Source: Strongylocentrotus purpuratus
Lineage: Eukaryota; Echinodermata; Echinoidea; Camarodonta; Strongylocentrotidae
Direction of reading: 5' to 3'
Assembly: GCF_000002235.5 (NCBI RefSeq)
Contig: NW_022145548.1
Location: 496,001-560,000, forward strand
DNA: 64,000 nt
Part shown: positions 21,901 through 30,361 of the stretch, piece after piece
Layout: each line of letters opens with the position of its first letter
Numbering within the stretch: position 1 is the stretch's first letter
The notes under the pieces: model-generated
Seen by the model: the letters and a program-made list of their open reading frames with translations, nothing else
Databases searched by the model: none
Told to the model about the DNA's origin: nothing
Translations under genes and position numbers: made by a program

Positions 21901-24900
21901 ATGGCTCTACATTCCATTCCAGACAGTTGAGTGTTGACAGATTTTTATAGCCTGTTTTATGTATTTTTCTCATGGAAAAACGGTTGGGAAAATTCAAAAA
22001 TGGTTGGGAGAATTTACTGTTAATCCCTGTTAGAGGGTGCCTCACATCGACGCCTTCAAAGAAAACCATAGATATCTTTGTGGTTTGAGAATTTGTTCAG
22101 GATTTTTTGCATGTCAGAGGGTTAGTATAGTAGAAGGAATAAAGTAAGTAACATTTTATACAAAAATTAAGCAATTTTTTTCATCAACCTTCAACAATGT
22201 TACTGAGTCACTTTAAAGGGATTGGGTATCTTTGTATCAGATTCTGAAACAAAAATCCTGGATTTAGCTCATGCTGCAATGATAATTAATAAACCTTTAG
22301 GTCACTCAGGAACCCCATGACTTTTACTAGCCGATCGCTTGTCTGATTATGAAGATATTTATGATTGGAAATCGAAATTTTAAAACACTACAGTCTATTG
22401 GGGAAAATGAGTACCTGGTTATTAAACCAGTTACCCAAAGATTTTTACTCTTTTGAAGCGCAATTTTTAGGGCTTCAATATGACACCATATCAGAGACAC
22501 TGTAGGGCCATATGCATCTCAGATTTAACATTGTTAAACGATGCCTTTAAAAGTGGGTTCTTGTATAATTTTTATAGCATGTATGTCATACTTATAGTAA
22601 GAAACAATAATGTAGACCAAAGGTAAATTCATTTTCTTGTTCTTTTAGTAGGTGGTGTGAAAATAGTGCCATTTTAATGACCTAATTTACCTTTGAAATT
22701 GTAATCATTTTTTTATTTTTTATTTGTTTTACTTGTATGTTTATTTTTGAGTTGCAGTTCTATAGATTATTTTCTTACTCATTATTTTCCTACTCAATAT
22801 TTTCCTTTTTTTCATTTTGAGGGTAGAGAATGAGTCTCTTCAAATCATGTATTTGACTCAAGACTATTGCTAGCTACATACACTGTACATGTACCCCTAC
22901 CAAGTTTTGCAATTGTTTAAGTATGTGATAAATTGATTGGGCCTGATTCATGTTTGTTGAGAATGTGACATACATGTATTAAAGATTACACTACATTTAA
23001 AGTATTCAACAAAGGCCCTCATTCAACCAGTACATATTTCAATTTTGAGTTCCAAAAAAAAAAAAAAAATTTACAAGGGGTATGAATAGTGTAGTTGTTA
23101 ACTGTATATATATATTTAATTTAACGGCAAAAGCAAGCGATGTGTAAAGACTAAAGACCAAGATCAAGAGTGAGAAATAAAGAGAGAGGGAGAGAGAGAG
23201 AGAGAGAAAGATCAAGAGAGAGAGAGAGAGAGAGAAAGTTCAAGAGAGAGAGAGAGTACAAGTGAAGGCAATACAACTACTCTCCTGAATGCATTTCAAT
23301 GCAACACTTATACAGGTACATTTACAGGTGTATATCTACAATTTTCAATGAGCACATCGTAAAGGAAAAGCACGTCCCATTACCTTTTCATTGATCTCTC
23401 TTCTCTTTAGCTCTTTGAACAGCGCCCCCTATGGTCACGGAATGCATTGCGATGTAACACGGAGATCTCAACCATCCTGATTAAGGGTATCCTTTGTGTG
23501 GTGGCGTACTACTTCCAACAGGGTCCCTGGAGAGGGCTGTGGTGCCGCATGGGGTACGACCCCAGAGAACATCCAGAGTCAAAGAAATACCAGCTTCTTG
23601 ATTTCAGGATAAGGAAAGGTAAAGTGCACCCAAAGACACTATAGGATGTTAAATGCTTTTTTTAATCTTTCATTTTATCTTGAAGATAAACTTGAGTTCC
23701 AGTTATGCAATTGCATTGTGAAAGAAACTGCTTGGAAGCAATTATTATTAATAATAATGATAATAATAATAACAACAACAACAATAATGATAGTGATAAT
23801 GATAATAATAATATTAATAACGATAATAATGATAATTGTCAAAAGTGAATTCTTCACTTGTATTGGAGGATGGATCGTGTTTTGAAGGAATAACAATGTA
23901 CTTTGCAACATTTTACTTTTGACTTGGCCCCATTTATATACATGTACAGGTGCACTGTACAGTTCATGATTACATAATCATTACTAATTGGGCATATTGT
24001 AAATGGAAATAGACCGGCTCATCAATGATACTATTGTCATCTATGATAATTTAGTAACACAAGAGATGATATCAAGGCTCAAACTTGAATTGCAGAACTT
24101 TTTTTTTGATGGATTTCAGGCCTGATAATTACCTGATTAAAATCGTTTTGCTGTTTTTTTTGTTTTTTTGTAACTGATTATTTTTTCTGCTATTTCTTTT
24201 TCTTTCTGATTTTACACCTATTCACCTGATTTTCTCTGATTTTCCCAATTTTCCCCCAATTTTTCCCAAACTAACCCCCTTAAAAGAGGGGTAATGTTGT
24301 TAGATGCAATTGTTTTCTCCCTGAATCCTTTTTTTTTTTTTTTTTTTTTTTTTTGTTACTCAAGGGGAGGGAGGTTTTTTTTAGTACTCACTATCACCCC
24401 TGGATCATTCATGTTTCTCTACTGTGTTGAACTACTGCAGAGCTGACTGACAAGAGATTGAAGTTGCTGCTGAAGAAGAAGCGAATGATTCTCTACCCTC
24501 ACCAATCCCTGAAGCACAAGAAGGGTGTTCCTACACCCCTACTAGGCAGCAATCCTGGTCAGCAGGTGGATCATAAGGAAACTATTGTAAGTTACAAGAT
24601 TGTTCATTTCCCTTCCTATCATGTGCTTTTCACACTGGTAAAATTTTGCTTTAATAGCCCCGGACTATAGATGGAGCTAAAGGGGGGGGGGGGGGGGGGT
24701 GTCTTAGCCCCACCTATAGTCCTGGGCTAAGCTTCATCCACTTTCTGTTCAGACGCGAATTTGCCAAAGTGGGCTAGCCCCACCTAAAGTACAGGGTTAG
24801 TTGGCCCAGGGCTAACTATGTAATTCTGGTGCTAAGCAAATGAATGAGAACAGAAACGAAAAAAAGTCCGGTACTACGCAATGGAGCTTATCAGAGCTGG

Positions 24901-26946
24901 CCAGAGGCGAAGCAATAAACCCAAAGCAAAAGCCAGAGCAAATTTATAATAGAAATCTGACACTGGTAATTTTTATGAAATGGGGCCCAATTTTTCTTTC
25001 TATCATCCTAGAGCTCTGGTCAGTGGTATTTTTCTCTTTCTTTGTCTCTATATGTTTTGTTTCATCTTTGCCTGGAAATTTAATGAATGAATGAACATTT
25101 AGCCGCTGGCTGAAGGACATTAGCATGTGTGCATGCCACAAAGCAAATTGTTGGTATCTTGCTTCCGAGGTTTTGACTGCTCTAACCATTTAAACAGAAC
25201 AGAGATTTTCTCTTCGTCAAATGAATTTTTAAAGAGAAAGATCCATTGTAGTAACTTAATTTGATTATTGGTATCAAATAAGCAGATACCTATGAAATTA
25301 CAGGCATTTTAATGCGAAGGACTTTCTGCTTAACGCAAGTTCATACCTGCATTTAGCAGAGCTGTGCAACATGCCTACCCGTAATCTCTTTGTATAAGAC
25401 GCACCCCTATTTTGGGGGCCGAGAATTAACAAACAAACCTTTATTTTACTGCGAGGTGCAGTTGAAGTCGCCGAATTTGTGCTTGAGAACTTGTCACAAA
25501 TAATAGTATCAATGTTGTTTTTAAAACTAAAGATGACAGAAAATTTGTCCTCAAAGTCCAAACAGAAATCCAGACATACAGGTAGTGTTGTTCTAGTTTC
25601 TGAGTGGTGAGTCAACACACCATGTATGACTGAGCTGGGAGACATTGCCAGGCATAAATCGACACTAAAAAAATATATAAAAAATCTTGTACCTGTTCAT
25701 AAGACGCACTTCCGAAAAAAGGTGCATCTTATACACAGAGATTTATGATACGCCTTTCTGCCGGCAATTCAACATGAAATGAATAAAATTTAATAAAATA
25801 GATTAATTAATATCTGTTACACCTGTAGGATTCGTACTACATCATGAGACGAGGGATCCTACCGGCATACCACCAGATGTTCTACCAGCTGTGTGATCTG
25901 GAGGACCCAGAGCTCCAGGCCATCGTCACCAACCCTCTCTGGCACAAGAAGAGGCCCAACATGAAGACGGGTTACTTTGAGGTGGAGATGTTCCGTCAGC
26001 TCCGGGACGCCCTCACTCAGATGATCAAGGATACCGTGCTGGAAGTCAATGCAAAAAAATTGCAGCAAGGTAAACCTATCCAAAATAATATTGCTAGTGA
26101 TATTTGTTTGTCTCGCAATGTATGGTCAAAAAGGGATCTAAAGATCACGACTTAAACCAACTTTGTACATTTTTGTAAGAGGACACTTTTTTTTGGTCTC
26201 GAAATTTGGAAATTTGACATTTTGCTCAGTTGGGGGGGGGGGGGGGGGGGGGTAAGGTCACCTTTTTTAGGTCGGCCGTGGGCATAATTTTTTTTTTTTT
26301 TTTTTTTAATTAAAAAAAAAGATCAAAAGGGGGGGTGGGTTTTAGGTTTTTTTAGGGGGGTTTACATACATAAAATTACCAAAAGGGGGGGGGGGTACGC
26401 ACCTGGTGTTATCCCATGTACTCATTCCTGTTTGTAGTGCATTTGATTTTTTGTCAAGGTAGAGTCAGTTTATTTTCATTTTGACCCTTCCAAGACCACA
26501 CAGTATACACAAAGTTTTAGGTAAACCTAAATATGGTGGTGAATCATCTGTTTATTATCTGATTTTGTCTTTTTACACTATTTACTCTCAAGTATCCTTT
26601 CTTTGTCTCATCAGATAATGCTAGTCAGAGTGTTGTGACTTCAACATCTACATCCACTCCGGAAACACAGGAGGAAGGAGAGCCAGGTGAAGAAGATGAA
26701 GTAGCGATAGGTGAAGAAGAAGAAGAAGATGATGAAGAAGATGAGGAAGAGTTAGATGAAGAAGGAATAGAAGATGAAGGGGAGGAGATGGAAGAGCAGG
26801 ATGTCTTGGATGTTGGACAAGGTGTGATGGAGAATGAGAAAGGGACGGAGAAAGATGACAAAGATGGTGGGGAGGAGAGTGATAGCGAGAACGAAATGGC
26901 CATGGAAATGTTGGAATTCATGGACAGTAGTATGATGCCCAGCTGA
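12707..26946 (+). CDS. GTF3C5: General transcription factor 3C subunit 5 (TFIIIC), lacking N-terminal exon
   Basis: Six exons join in phase: 12707-12959, 13885-14276, 23411-23618, 24441-24586, 25829-26069 and 26615-26946, giving 523 codons plus stop. The product is a subunit of nuclear TFIIIC, which binds the A and B boxes of tRNA-type genes and recruits TFIIIB for RNA polymerase III. Family landmarks in order: NPYCKPARGVACRSTSLLMK, DFQYLP, PLWSRNALR, GPWRGLWCRMGYDPR, YQLLDFRIR, ILPAYHQMFYQLCDL, and a long Glu/Asp C-terminal tail as in vertebrate GTF3C5. The first roughly 60 residues (the VCVEYPG region) are on an upstream exon I could not find. The 9.1-kb intron 14277-23410 hosts an antisense aquaporin gene. 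Confidence 0.93.
13085..13245 (+). repeat. Interspersed repeat shared with 41342-41500
   Basis: About 160 bp beginning ACAAAGTTTTGGTATGGG and ending AATAAACTCTTTATGTTG is repeated at 41342-41500 in the same orientation. It lies in the intron after the first recognised GTF3C5 exon. Confidence 0.8.
13885..14276 (+). CDS. GTF3C5: GTF3C5 exon
   Basis: Acceptor GAATACAG| and donor ACAAAG|GTGAGA. The split codon gives Tyr, then LCDFQYLPCEHKSSGG, PSFMLPEMFSKFDKP and a linker ending DEITK, which continues directly into LFEQRP of the next exon, like EELRKLFDIRP in vertebrates. Confidence 0.92.
14937..15630. repeat. Foldback minisatellite, about 16-bp units in two orientations
   Basis: Up to about 15190 the units read CTACCCCCNAGGACAA; from about 15195 to 15630 they read in the complementary sense, GTTGTCCNNGGGGGTA. 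The block is thus a large imperfect hairpin of minisatellite units. Some open frames cross it but are repeat artefacts. Confidence 0.85.
15930..16015. repeat. Repeated AGTCCTGAAAAGGACT stem-loops
   Basis: Two copies of the self-complementary AGTCCTGAAAAGGACT sit about 45 bp apart, with a decayed third (TAGTCTTGAGAAATTCC). The motif resembles histone-gene 3' regions, but no histone gene or canonical histone stem is present. Confidence 0.4.
16733..16925 (-). mobile_element. Partial copy of the 53248-53657 element
   Basis: The reverse complement of this block matches about 53455-53655, including the terminal GAGTTCTGGTAAAT, the GAATTCCAACGAAACTTACACTGAA region and the GAGCATAGAAAGA segment. The other terminal repeat is not recognisable. 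Confidence 0.65.
17507..17700 (-). CDS. AQP11-like exon 2
   Basis: Acceptor GATTGTCAAG| then Gly-Leu-Glu-Trp-Thr-Gly-Met-Met and FNPALAAG. The last membrane helix (LLVYWAAPLATVPLARAI) and a short hydrophilic tail precede TAA at 17507-17509. Confidence 0.9.
17507..19242 (-). CDS. Aquaporin-11-like channel (two coding exons, nested in GTF3C5 intron)
   Basis: Exons 19242-18633 and 17700-17507 give a 267-residue protein, close to vertebrate AQP11 (271). Family members are superaquaporins, often in endoplasmic reticulum membranes, passing water, glycerol or peroxide. Exon 1 begins MTQEYPAVLATFLLVFFTTV and has several hydrophobic segments; at the first pore loop, STANTC aligns to the SSNPC of AQP11, so the NPC motif reads NTC. 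Exon 2 has the second loop, MMFNPALA (intact NPA), and a final membrane span, ending PPTKED. Introns are GT-AG and the split codon gives Gly. It lies antisense within the 9.1-kb GTF3C5 intron. A possible 5' acceptor (TCTTCAG) about 27 bases before the ATG suggests an upstream noncoding exon. Confidence 0.9.
17850..18300. other. Aquaporin intron: low-complexity A/T runs
   Basis: The stretch is dominated by A and T homopolymers (18030-18100) and a C run near 18270. It holds no gene, tRNA or clear element. Confidence 0.6.
18395..18512. mobile_element. 118-bp inverted-repeat element
   Basis: CTACGGTCACAAAGG at the left is mirrored by TTTGTGACCGAGGC at the right, with further internal symmetry (TTCGTACAAACG, CGTTTGTAC). 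It is a short MITE-like hairpin inside the aquaporin intron. Confidence 0.6.
18633..19242 (-). CDS. AQP11-like exon 1
   Basis: ATG at 19242 in context AACATGA; 203 codons plus one base to donor CACAG|GTAAAT. It contains the first five hydrophobic segments and the NTC loop. Many in-frame Trp, Tyr and Phe residues and no breaks indicate a functional exon. Confidence 0.92.
20180..20669. mobile_element. GTCC-rich foldback DNA element with CAGTCCCATAT ends
   Basis: The termini are CAGTCCCATATA and its exact complement. Long arms (about 20240-20350 and 20530-20640) are inverted copies, each with four or five TCCTGGATGG units. The centre repeats GGTCCGGGACGGTCCGGG. Open frames across both strands are simple-repeat artefacts. 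No transposase is present, and I see no certain target duplication. Confidence 0.8.
20788..21063. mobile_element. GTGTTTCACAAAG-family MITE, intact copy
   Basis: Inverted termini GGGGTGTTTCACAAAGAT and its complement enclose paired AAGTTGAACTT/AGTTGGACTTAA segments. Related copies are at 28595-29473, 29846-30133 and 30362-31800. It is a useful uninterrupted reference for the two copies that carry insertions. Confidence 0.8.
21625..22216 (+). mobile_element. TTAA-flanked 584-bp DNA element, copy 1
   Basis: TTAA at 21625-21628 and 22213-22216 brackets ends AGGGACTTTGTAACATTGTT and the complement of AGTGACTCAGTAACATTGTT. The inverted terminal repeats and TTAA target are typical of piggyBac- or Kolobok-type passengers. 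A reverse-orientation copy is at 41985-42580. Confidence 0.85.
22217..23100. other. GTF3C5 intron spacer, no gene seen
   Basis: It starts with AAAGGGATTGGGTATC next to the preceding TTAA, possibly another element end, but I find no matching second terminus. The rest is AT-rich with poly-A and poly-T. Confidence 0.4.
23160..23258. repeat. GA-rich microsatellite
   Basis: Runs of (GA)n interrupted by AAGATCAAGAG and AAGTTCAAGAG, about 150 bp before a GTF3C5 exon. Confidence 0.9.
23411..23618 (+). CDS. GTF3C5: GTF3C5 exon
   Basis: Acceptor TTCTCTTTAG| and donor GGAAAG|GTAAAG. It encodes the most conserved block: QRPLWSRNALR, a hydrophobic stretch, YYFQQGPWRGLWCRMGYDPR and YQLLDFRIRK. Phase 0 in, phase 1 out. 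Confidence 0.93.
23744..23840. repeat. AAT/GAT trinucleotide repeat
   Basis: Mixed (AAT)n, (AAC)n and (GAT)n units in a GTF3C5 intron. The adjacent GATAAACTTGAGTTCCAG resembles the end of the 53248-53657 element. Confidence 0.8.
24441..24586 (+). CDS. GTF3C5: GTF3C5 exon
   Basis: Acceptor ACTACTGCAG| and donor ACTATT|GTAAGT. A Lys-rich segment (LKLLLKKKRMILYP) and a spacer correspond to the variable linker before the VYIFREG block in human GTF3C5. Phases match both neighbours. Confidence 0.85.
25385..25740. mobile_element. MITE with TATAAGACGCACC termini
   Basis: Left end CTCTTTGTATAAGACGCACC is matched by right end GGTGCATCTTATACACAGAG. The 356-bp element is noncoding and sits in the intron before the GTF3C5 exon at 25829. 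The superfamily is not determined. Confidence 0.7.
25829..26069 (+). CDS. GTF3C5: GTF3C5 exon
   Basis: Acceptor CACCTGTAG| and donor AGCAAG|GTAAAC. It encodes SYYIMRRGILPAYHQMFYQL and CDLEDPELQ, then a helical stretch LRDALTQMIKDTV equivalent to the human LRDTMSLMIRQTI region. Confidence 0.93.
26236..26400. repeat. Homopolymer-rich low-complexity block
   Basis: Poly-G, poly-T, poly-A and further G runs follow one another in the last GTF3C5 intron. Assembly here is unlikely to be exact. Confidence 0.8.
26615..26946 (+). CDS. GTF3C5: GTF3C5 terminal exon, acidic tail
   Basis: Acceptor GTCTCATCAG|. The split codon gives Asp, followed by a Ser/Thr stretch, a run of Glu/Asp, and a final SDSENEMAMEMLEFMDS motif close to the vertebrate SENEMETEILDYV ending. 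Stop TGA at 26944-26946. No clear AATAAA is seen before the SINE at 27023. Confidence 0.92.
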
Positions 26947-27022
26947 TAAAGACTGGTGGTAAACCGGAAATAATAAGGAAATTATTTTCTTAGTTGTGGT
27001 TAGAGTTCATAAACATTTCTTA

Positions 27023-27392
27023 GAGGTGTCGTGGACGAGTGGATATGTCACCGGACTGTGGATCACAAGGTTCGCGGTTCAAGTCCCACTGCGGCACTAA
27101 TGTCCTTTGGCAAGACATTGATCTACATTTGCCACTCTCCACCCAGATGTTAAAATGGGTACCCGGTAGGATGCGAGAGCTAATGTGCTTAGATTAGCAA
27201 GTGTGTGCTTGTAAAAATGACGCCTGGCTGGAATGCTGCCCAAGGAGTGGAGAATGTGCATACATTTTGTGTGGGTAAGCCTGAATCCAATGACCGGGGT
27301 AATAATATGATTGCAGGGCCCTCAGGGAGAACAGTATGAATACTGATGAGGCTACTCAAACAAGACATAATATTATTATTATTATTATTATA
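27023..27392 (+). mobile_element. tRNA-derived SINE (copy 2)
   Basis: The head GAGGTGTCGTGGACGAGTGG and B-box-like GGTTCAAGTCC are followed by the same body as copy 1 and an (ATT)n tail. It lies 77 bp past the GTF3C5 stop, so it may fall in the 3' UTR. Confidence 0.85.
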
Positions 27393-27449
27393 ATGGATGA
27401 AGATGATTTAGCGATGTGGGAAGGAGAGTAACAGTGAGAAAAAATGGTA

Positions 27450-27740
27450 GAGGTGTCAAAGTCGAGTGGTCTAATCACTTGACTGGGAATGCAAAGGTTG
27501 TGGGTTCAATGCTCGTAACAGCTTCCATTTCCTTGAGCAAGGTATTTTATCTACATTGCTCTTCTCCAGTGGGTACCCGGTAGGATGCAAACATTAATGT
27601 GGTTGGATTAGCACGTGCGCACCCGTTAAAGAGGTGACTGACTGGAATGCTCCTCAAGGAGTGGAGAGTGTGCAGAATCCAAACAGAATCCATCCGTTGT
27701 AACTGGTGAAACGCTTTATAAGAAATCTTTGTTATTATTA
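27450..27740 (+). mobile_element. tRNA-derived SINE, diverged subfamily
   Basis: A-box-like AAGTCGAGTGGTCTAA and B-box-like GGTTCAATGCT. The body shares GGTACCCGGTAGGATGCAAA and CTGGAATGCTCC.CAAGGAG with copies 1 and 2, and the tail is TTATTATTA. The tail is directly abutted by the TTAA-flanked element. Confidence 0.75.
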
Positions 27741-28517
27741 ACCCTTACTGTACTAGGCTATTTTGAGCACCTCCTGACTGGGGGGGGGCCTGGGAGGCCC
27801 CCCCCTATGATCTCGGCCGTCGGATGTCCGATGAACACGAAAATTTGCATGTTTGTAGATATTTACGTAACGAACAAGATGGTGTAATTATTTTTTTGCG
27901 AATATGCAAATTGTTGTCGTTATAGCCTGATTAATTATGCAAAATGCTAATTTTATGCATTTTACAGAAAACGTGTCAAACTCCACTTTTTGAATGTTGA
28001 AACTCATTATTCATATGAAACTTCTTTTCCGACACAAAATATTTATTTTGATGTAATTAATAATGATAATTTATGCAAATTTGATGCGATTTTCAAATAT
28101 TTATTTTCTTATGTATTTCATTGTTTTTTTATTTCTTATTATATCTATTGTTTTTATTTCTTATGTATTCTTTTGTTCTGGAATACATCAAGTTACTTTG
28201 AGAAACATATAAAAGCAATTCGATATCAATTCATATCACCCACTTAGGAAGGAATACATCTAAACCTGTATTCACATTTCTGCTTGTACATGAATATATG
28301 CAATTATAGCATATTTTTGATGACATGCGCATACTAATTGTTATGTAACACCTCACAGGTATATCCGATTGCGACGAAAATGGTATCAACACGTGCGTAA
28401 GACTTGAGGGAAAAAAGTCATGAAACGACAATTCAAAATTTTAAGCGGTTGCGGCGCAATCTCCGAAAATGTCGAGGGGGGGCCTCCCAGGCCCCCCCCC
28501 AGTACAGTAAGGGTTAA
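27738..28517. mobile_element. TTAA-flanked element with CCCTTACTGTACT ends
   Basis: TTAA at 27738-27741 and 28514-28517 flank termini CCCTTACTGTACT and AGTACAGTAAGGG. Subterminal G/C blocks (CCTGGGAGGCCCCCCCC and its inverse) can form hairpins. The interior is AT-rich without a transposase. It inserted at the tail of the preceding SINE. Confidence 0.8.
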
Positions 28518-28594
28518 AGGCCATCAAAATATAAGAACTCATGGACAGCAGTATGATGTACATGTAGGGCTGATAAACTCTTACATGGTAGACC

Positions 28595-29473
28595 AGGGGG
28601 GTGTTTTTATGCCTCCGTTACGAAGTAGCCGGAGGCATTATGTTCTTGGGTTGTCCGTCCGTCCGTACGTACGTCCCGTTCTCGTGATCGTGTTATCTGA
28701 AGAACTGGTTGATGGATTCCTGCCAAACTTTGGTCATGTATGTATCTTGTAGAGCCGATGAACTAATTAGATTTTGGGGTTACGAGGTCAAAGGTCAAAG
28801 GTCACAGGGCTCATTATGTATGCAAAACGAGCTCGTGATCGCGTTATCTGAAGAACTGGTTGATGGATTCCTGCCAAACTTTGGTCATGTATGTATCTTG
28901 TAGAGCCGATGAACTGATTAGATTTTGGGGTCATGAGGTCAAAGGTCAAAGGCCACAGGGCTCATTATGTATGCAAAACGAGCTTGTGATCGCGTTATCT
29001 GAAGAACCGATTGATGGATTGCTGCCAACTTAGGTCATGTATGTTTCTTGCAGAGCCAATGAACTGAGTAGATTCTTGGTTCATAAGGTCAAAGGTCATG
29101 AGCTCATTATGTATGCAAAAATAGCTTGTAATCACAATATTCTGAGAACCTGTTAATGGATTACAATTGAACTTGAATTCGAAAAATTTCTTCTGTTTTG
29201 GTTTGTAAAATTGCTCTATGACGGAGGCATCATTTTCGACTGCGCGCAGTCGAAGTTCCATCTAGTTTTTTTTTTTTTTACTTTTCATAAATTCCACATC
29301 AAGAAAATGAAATCTCCTTGATAATAGAAAATATGAATGATTTAAATCAACATTTTATGCCTTTTAAAATAACTTTTCAAAATATTTTCAAAGATGCTCA
29401 CGGCTTTCCATAATTGTTAAATCCAACTTAGAGATAAGTTCAACTTAGTATCTTTTTGAAACACCCCCCCCCC
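28595..29473. mobile_element. GTGTTTCACAAAG-family MITE carrying an insertion
   Basis: Left end GGGGGGTGTTTT is cut after a few bases by the TGCCTCCG element. After it the MITE resumes (AAATTCCACATCAAGAAAATG ... TTTTTGAAACACCCCCC). Compared with the intact copy at 20788, the left part is abbreviated. Confidence 0.65.
28608..29264 (+). mobile_element. Helitron-like (HINE/Helentron-type) element with internal minisatellite
   Basis: The 5' end has an ATGCCTCCG..CGGAGGCAT hairpin and a GTCCGTCCGTCC stretch. Four units of roughly 165 bp follow, with TCAAAGGTCAAAGGTCACAGG. The 3' end has GGAGGCAT, a perfect hairpin TTCGACTGCGCGCAGTCGAA, and CCATCTAG against T-rich flank. A GC-rich hairpin just before a CTRR end is the Helitron 3' signature; insertion between T residues and the 5' structure fit the Helentron subgroup. 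No Rep/helicase is encoded. Confidence 0.6.
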
Positions 29474-29845
29474 TTCAGAAATAATGAGGTAGATGTGTTT
29501 TCTTGGAGATGTTCATGAACAAGGTTATGATGGATAAAGGTCATATAAACATGGGGGAGTGACAGAATGAAATGGCCATTTAAATGTTAGAATTCACGAA
29601 GTGGTACCATGCTGAGTTGATCAACACATTGTGTGTAATTGGGTTTTTACAGACATGAATCAATCAGACAAGACTGTTTACGTCCGGGGACTGACCTTTA
29701 ACATCACCATCCGAAAGAGGTGACTCAGTTTCGAACCGGGGTCCATCTGAGCCAGTTTGTAGGCGAAGAGACAGAGAGCTGACCAAGTGAATGTACTGCT
29801 AGACCAACTCACATCTCTCTGATAAACACAGATAGTAGACCAGGG

Positions 29846-30133
29846 GTGTGTTTCACATAGACTAGTATCGATTATAAGTTGGACTTAAATATGGTAGGCT
29901 ATTCATGCCACTAGTTGTTCTCACCATTGGTCTCTCAAGGGATGTCACAATTCTACAGAATTTAAATTTTTTGATAGTTCATTGTTGAAGAAAAAACGTT
30001 ACTTACCTTTGTAAATGTGCATTATATTTAAGAATTTTTTTCTTCAACAATGGTGAGAGCAAACAGTGGCATGAACAGCCTGCCATTGTCAAGTCCAACT
30101 CAAAGTCGATCTTAGTCTTTGTGAAACACTCCC
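29846..30133. mobile_element. GTGTTTCACAAAG-family MITE, diverged copy
   Basis: Left GGGGTGTGTTTCACATAGA and right TCTTTGTGAAACACTCCC enclose inverted copies of CCACT..TGTTCTCACCATTG and TTGTTGAAGAAAAAA. Confidence 0.65.
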
Positions 30134-30361
30134 AAAAATTTATGAGGAAGATGTTTAGAGTTCTTGAACAGTGAGGGGTGGAGACGGATGATTTAGATAT
30201 CAGGGAGAGGAGAGTGACAACGACAGCCATGGATATATCGGTATTCATTGACATAGTGCGATGTCAATCCAATATTTAAGAACAAGTGAAGAATAATAAA
30301 TTGCTCGAGTGATATGAGCAATGTCTACCATGCTCAGTTGATAAAGAGAGATGAAAGACAA

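Noticed and set aside
26625..26921. Ser-rich frame on the minus strand
   Set aside because: Antisense shadow of the Glu/Asp-rich tail of GTF3C5.
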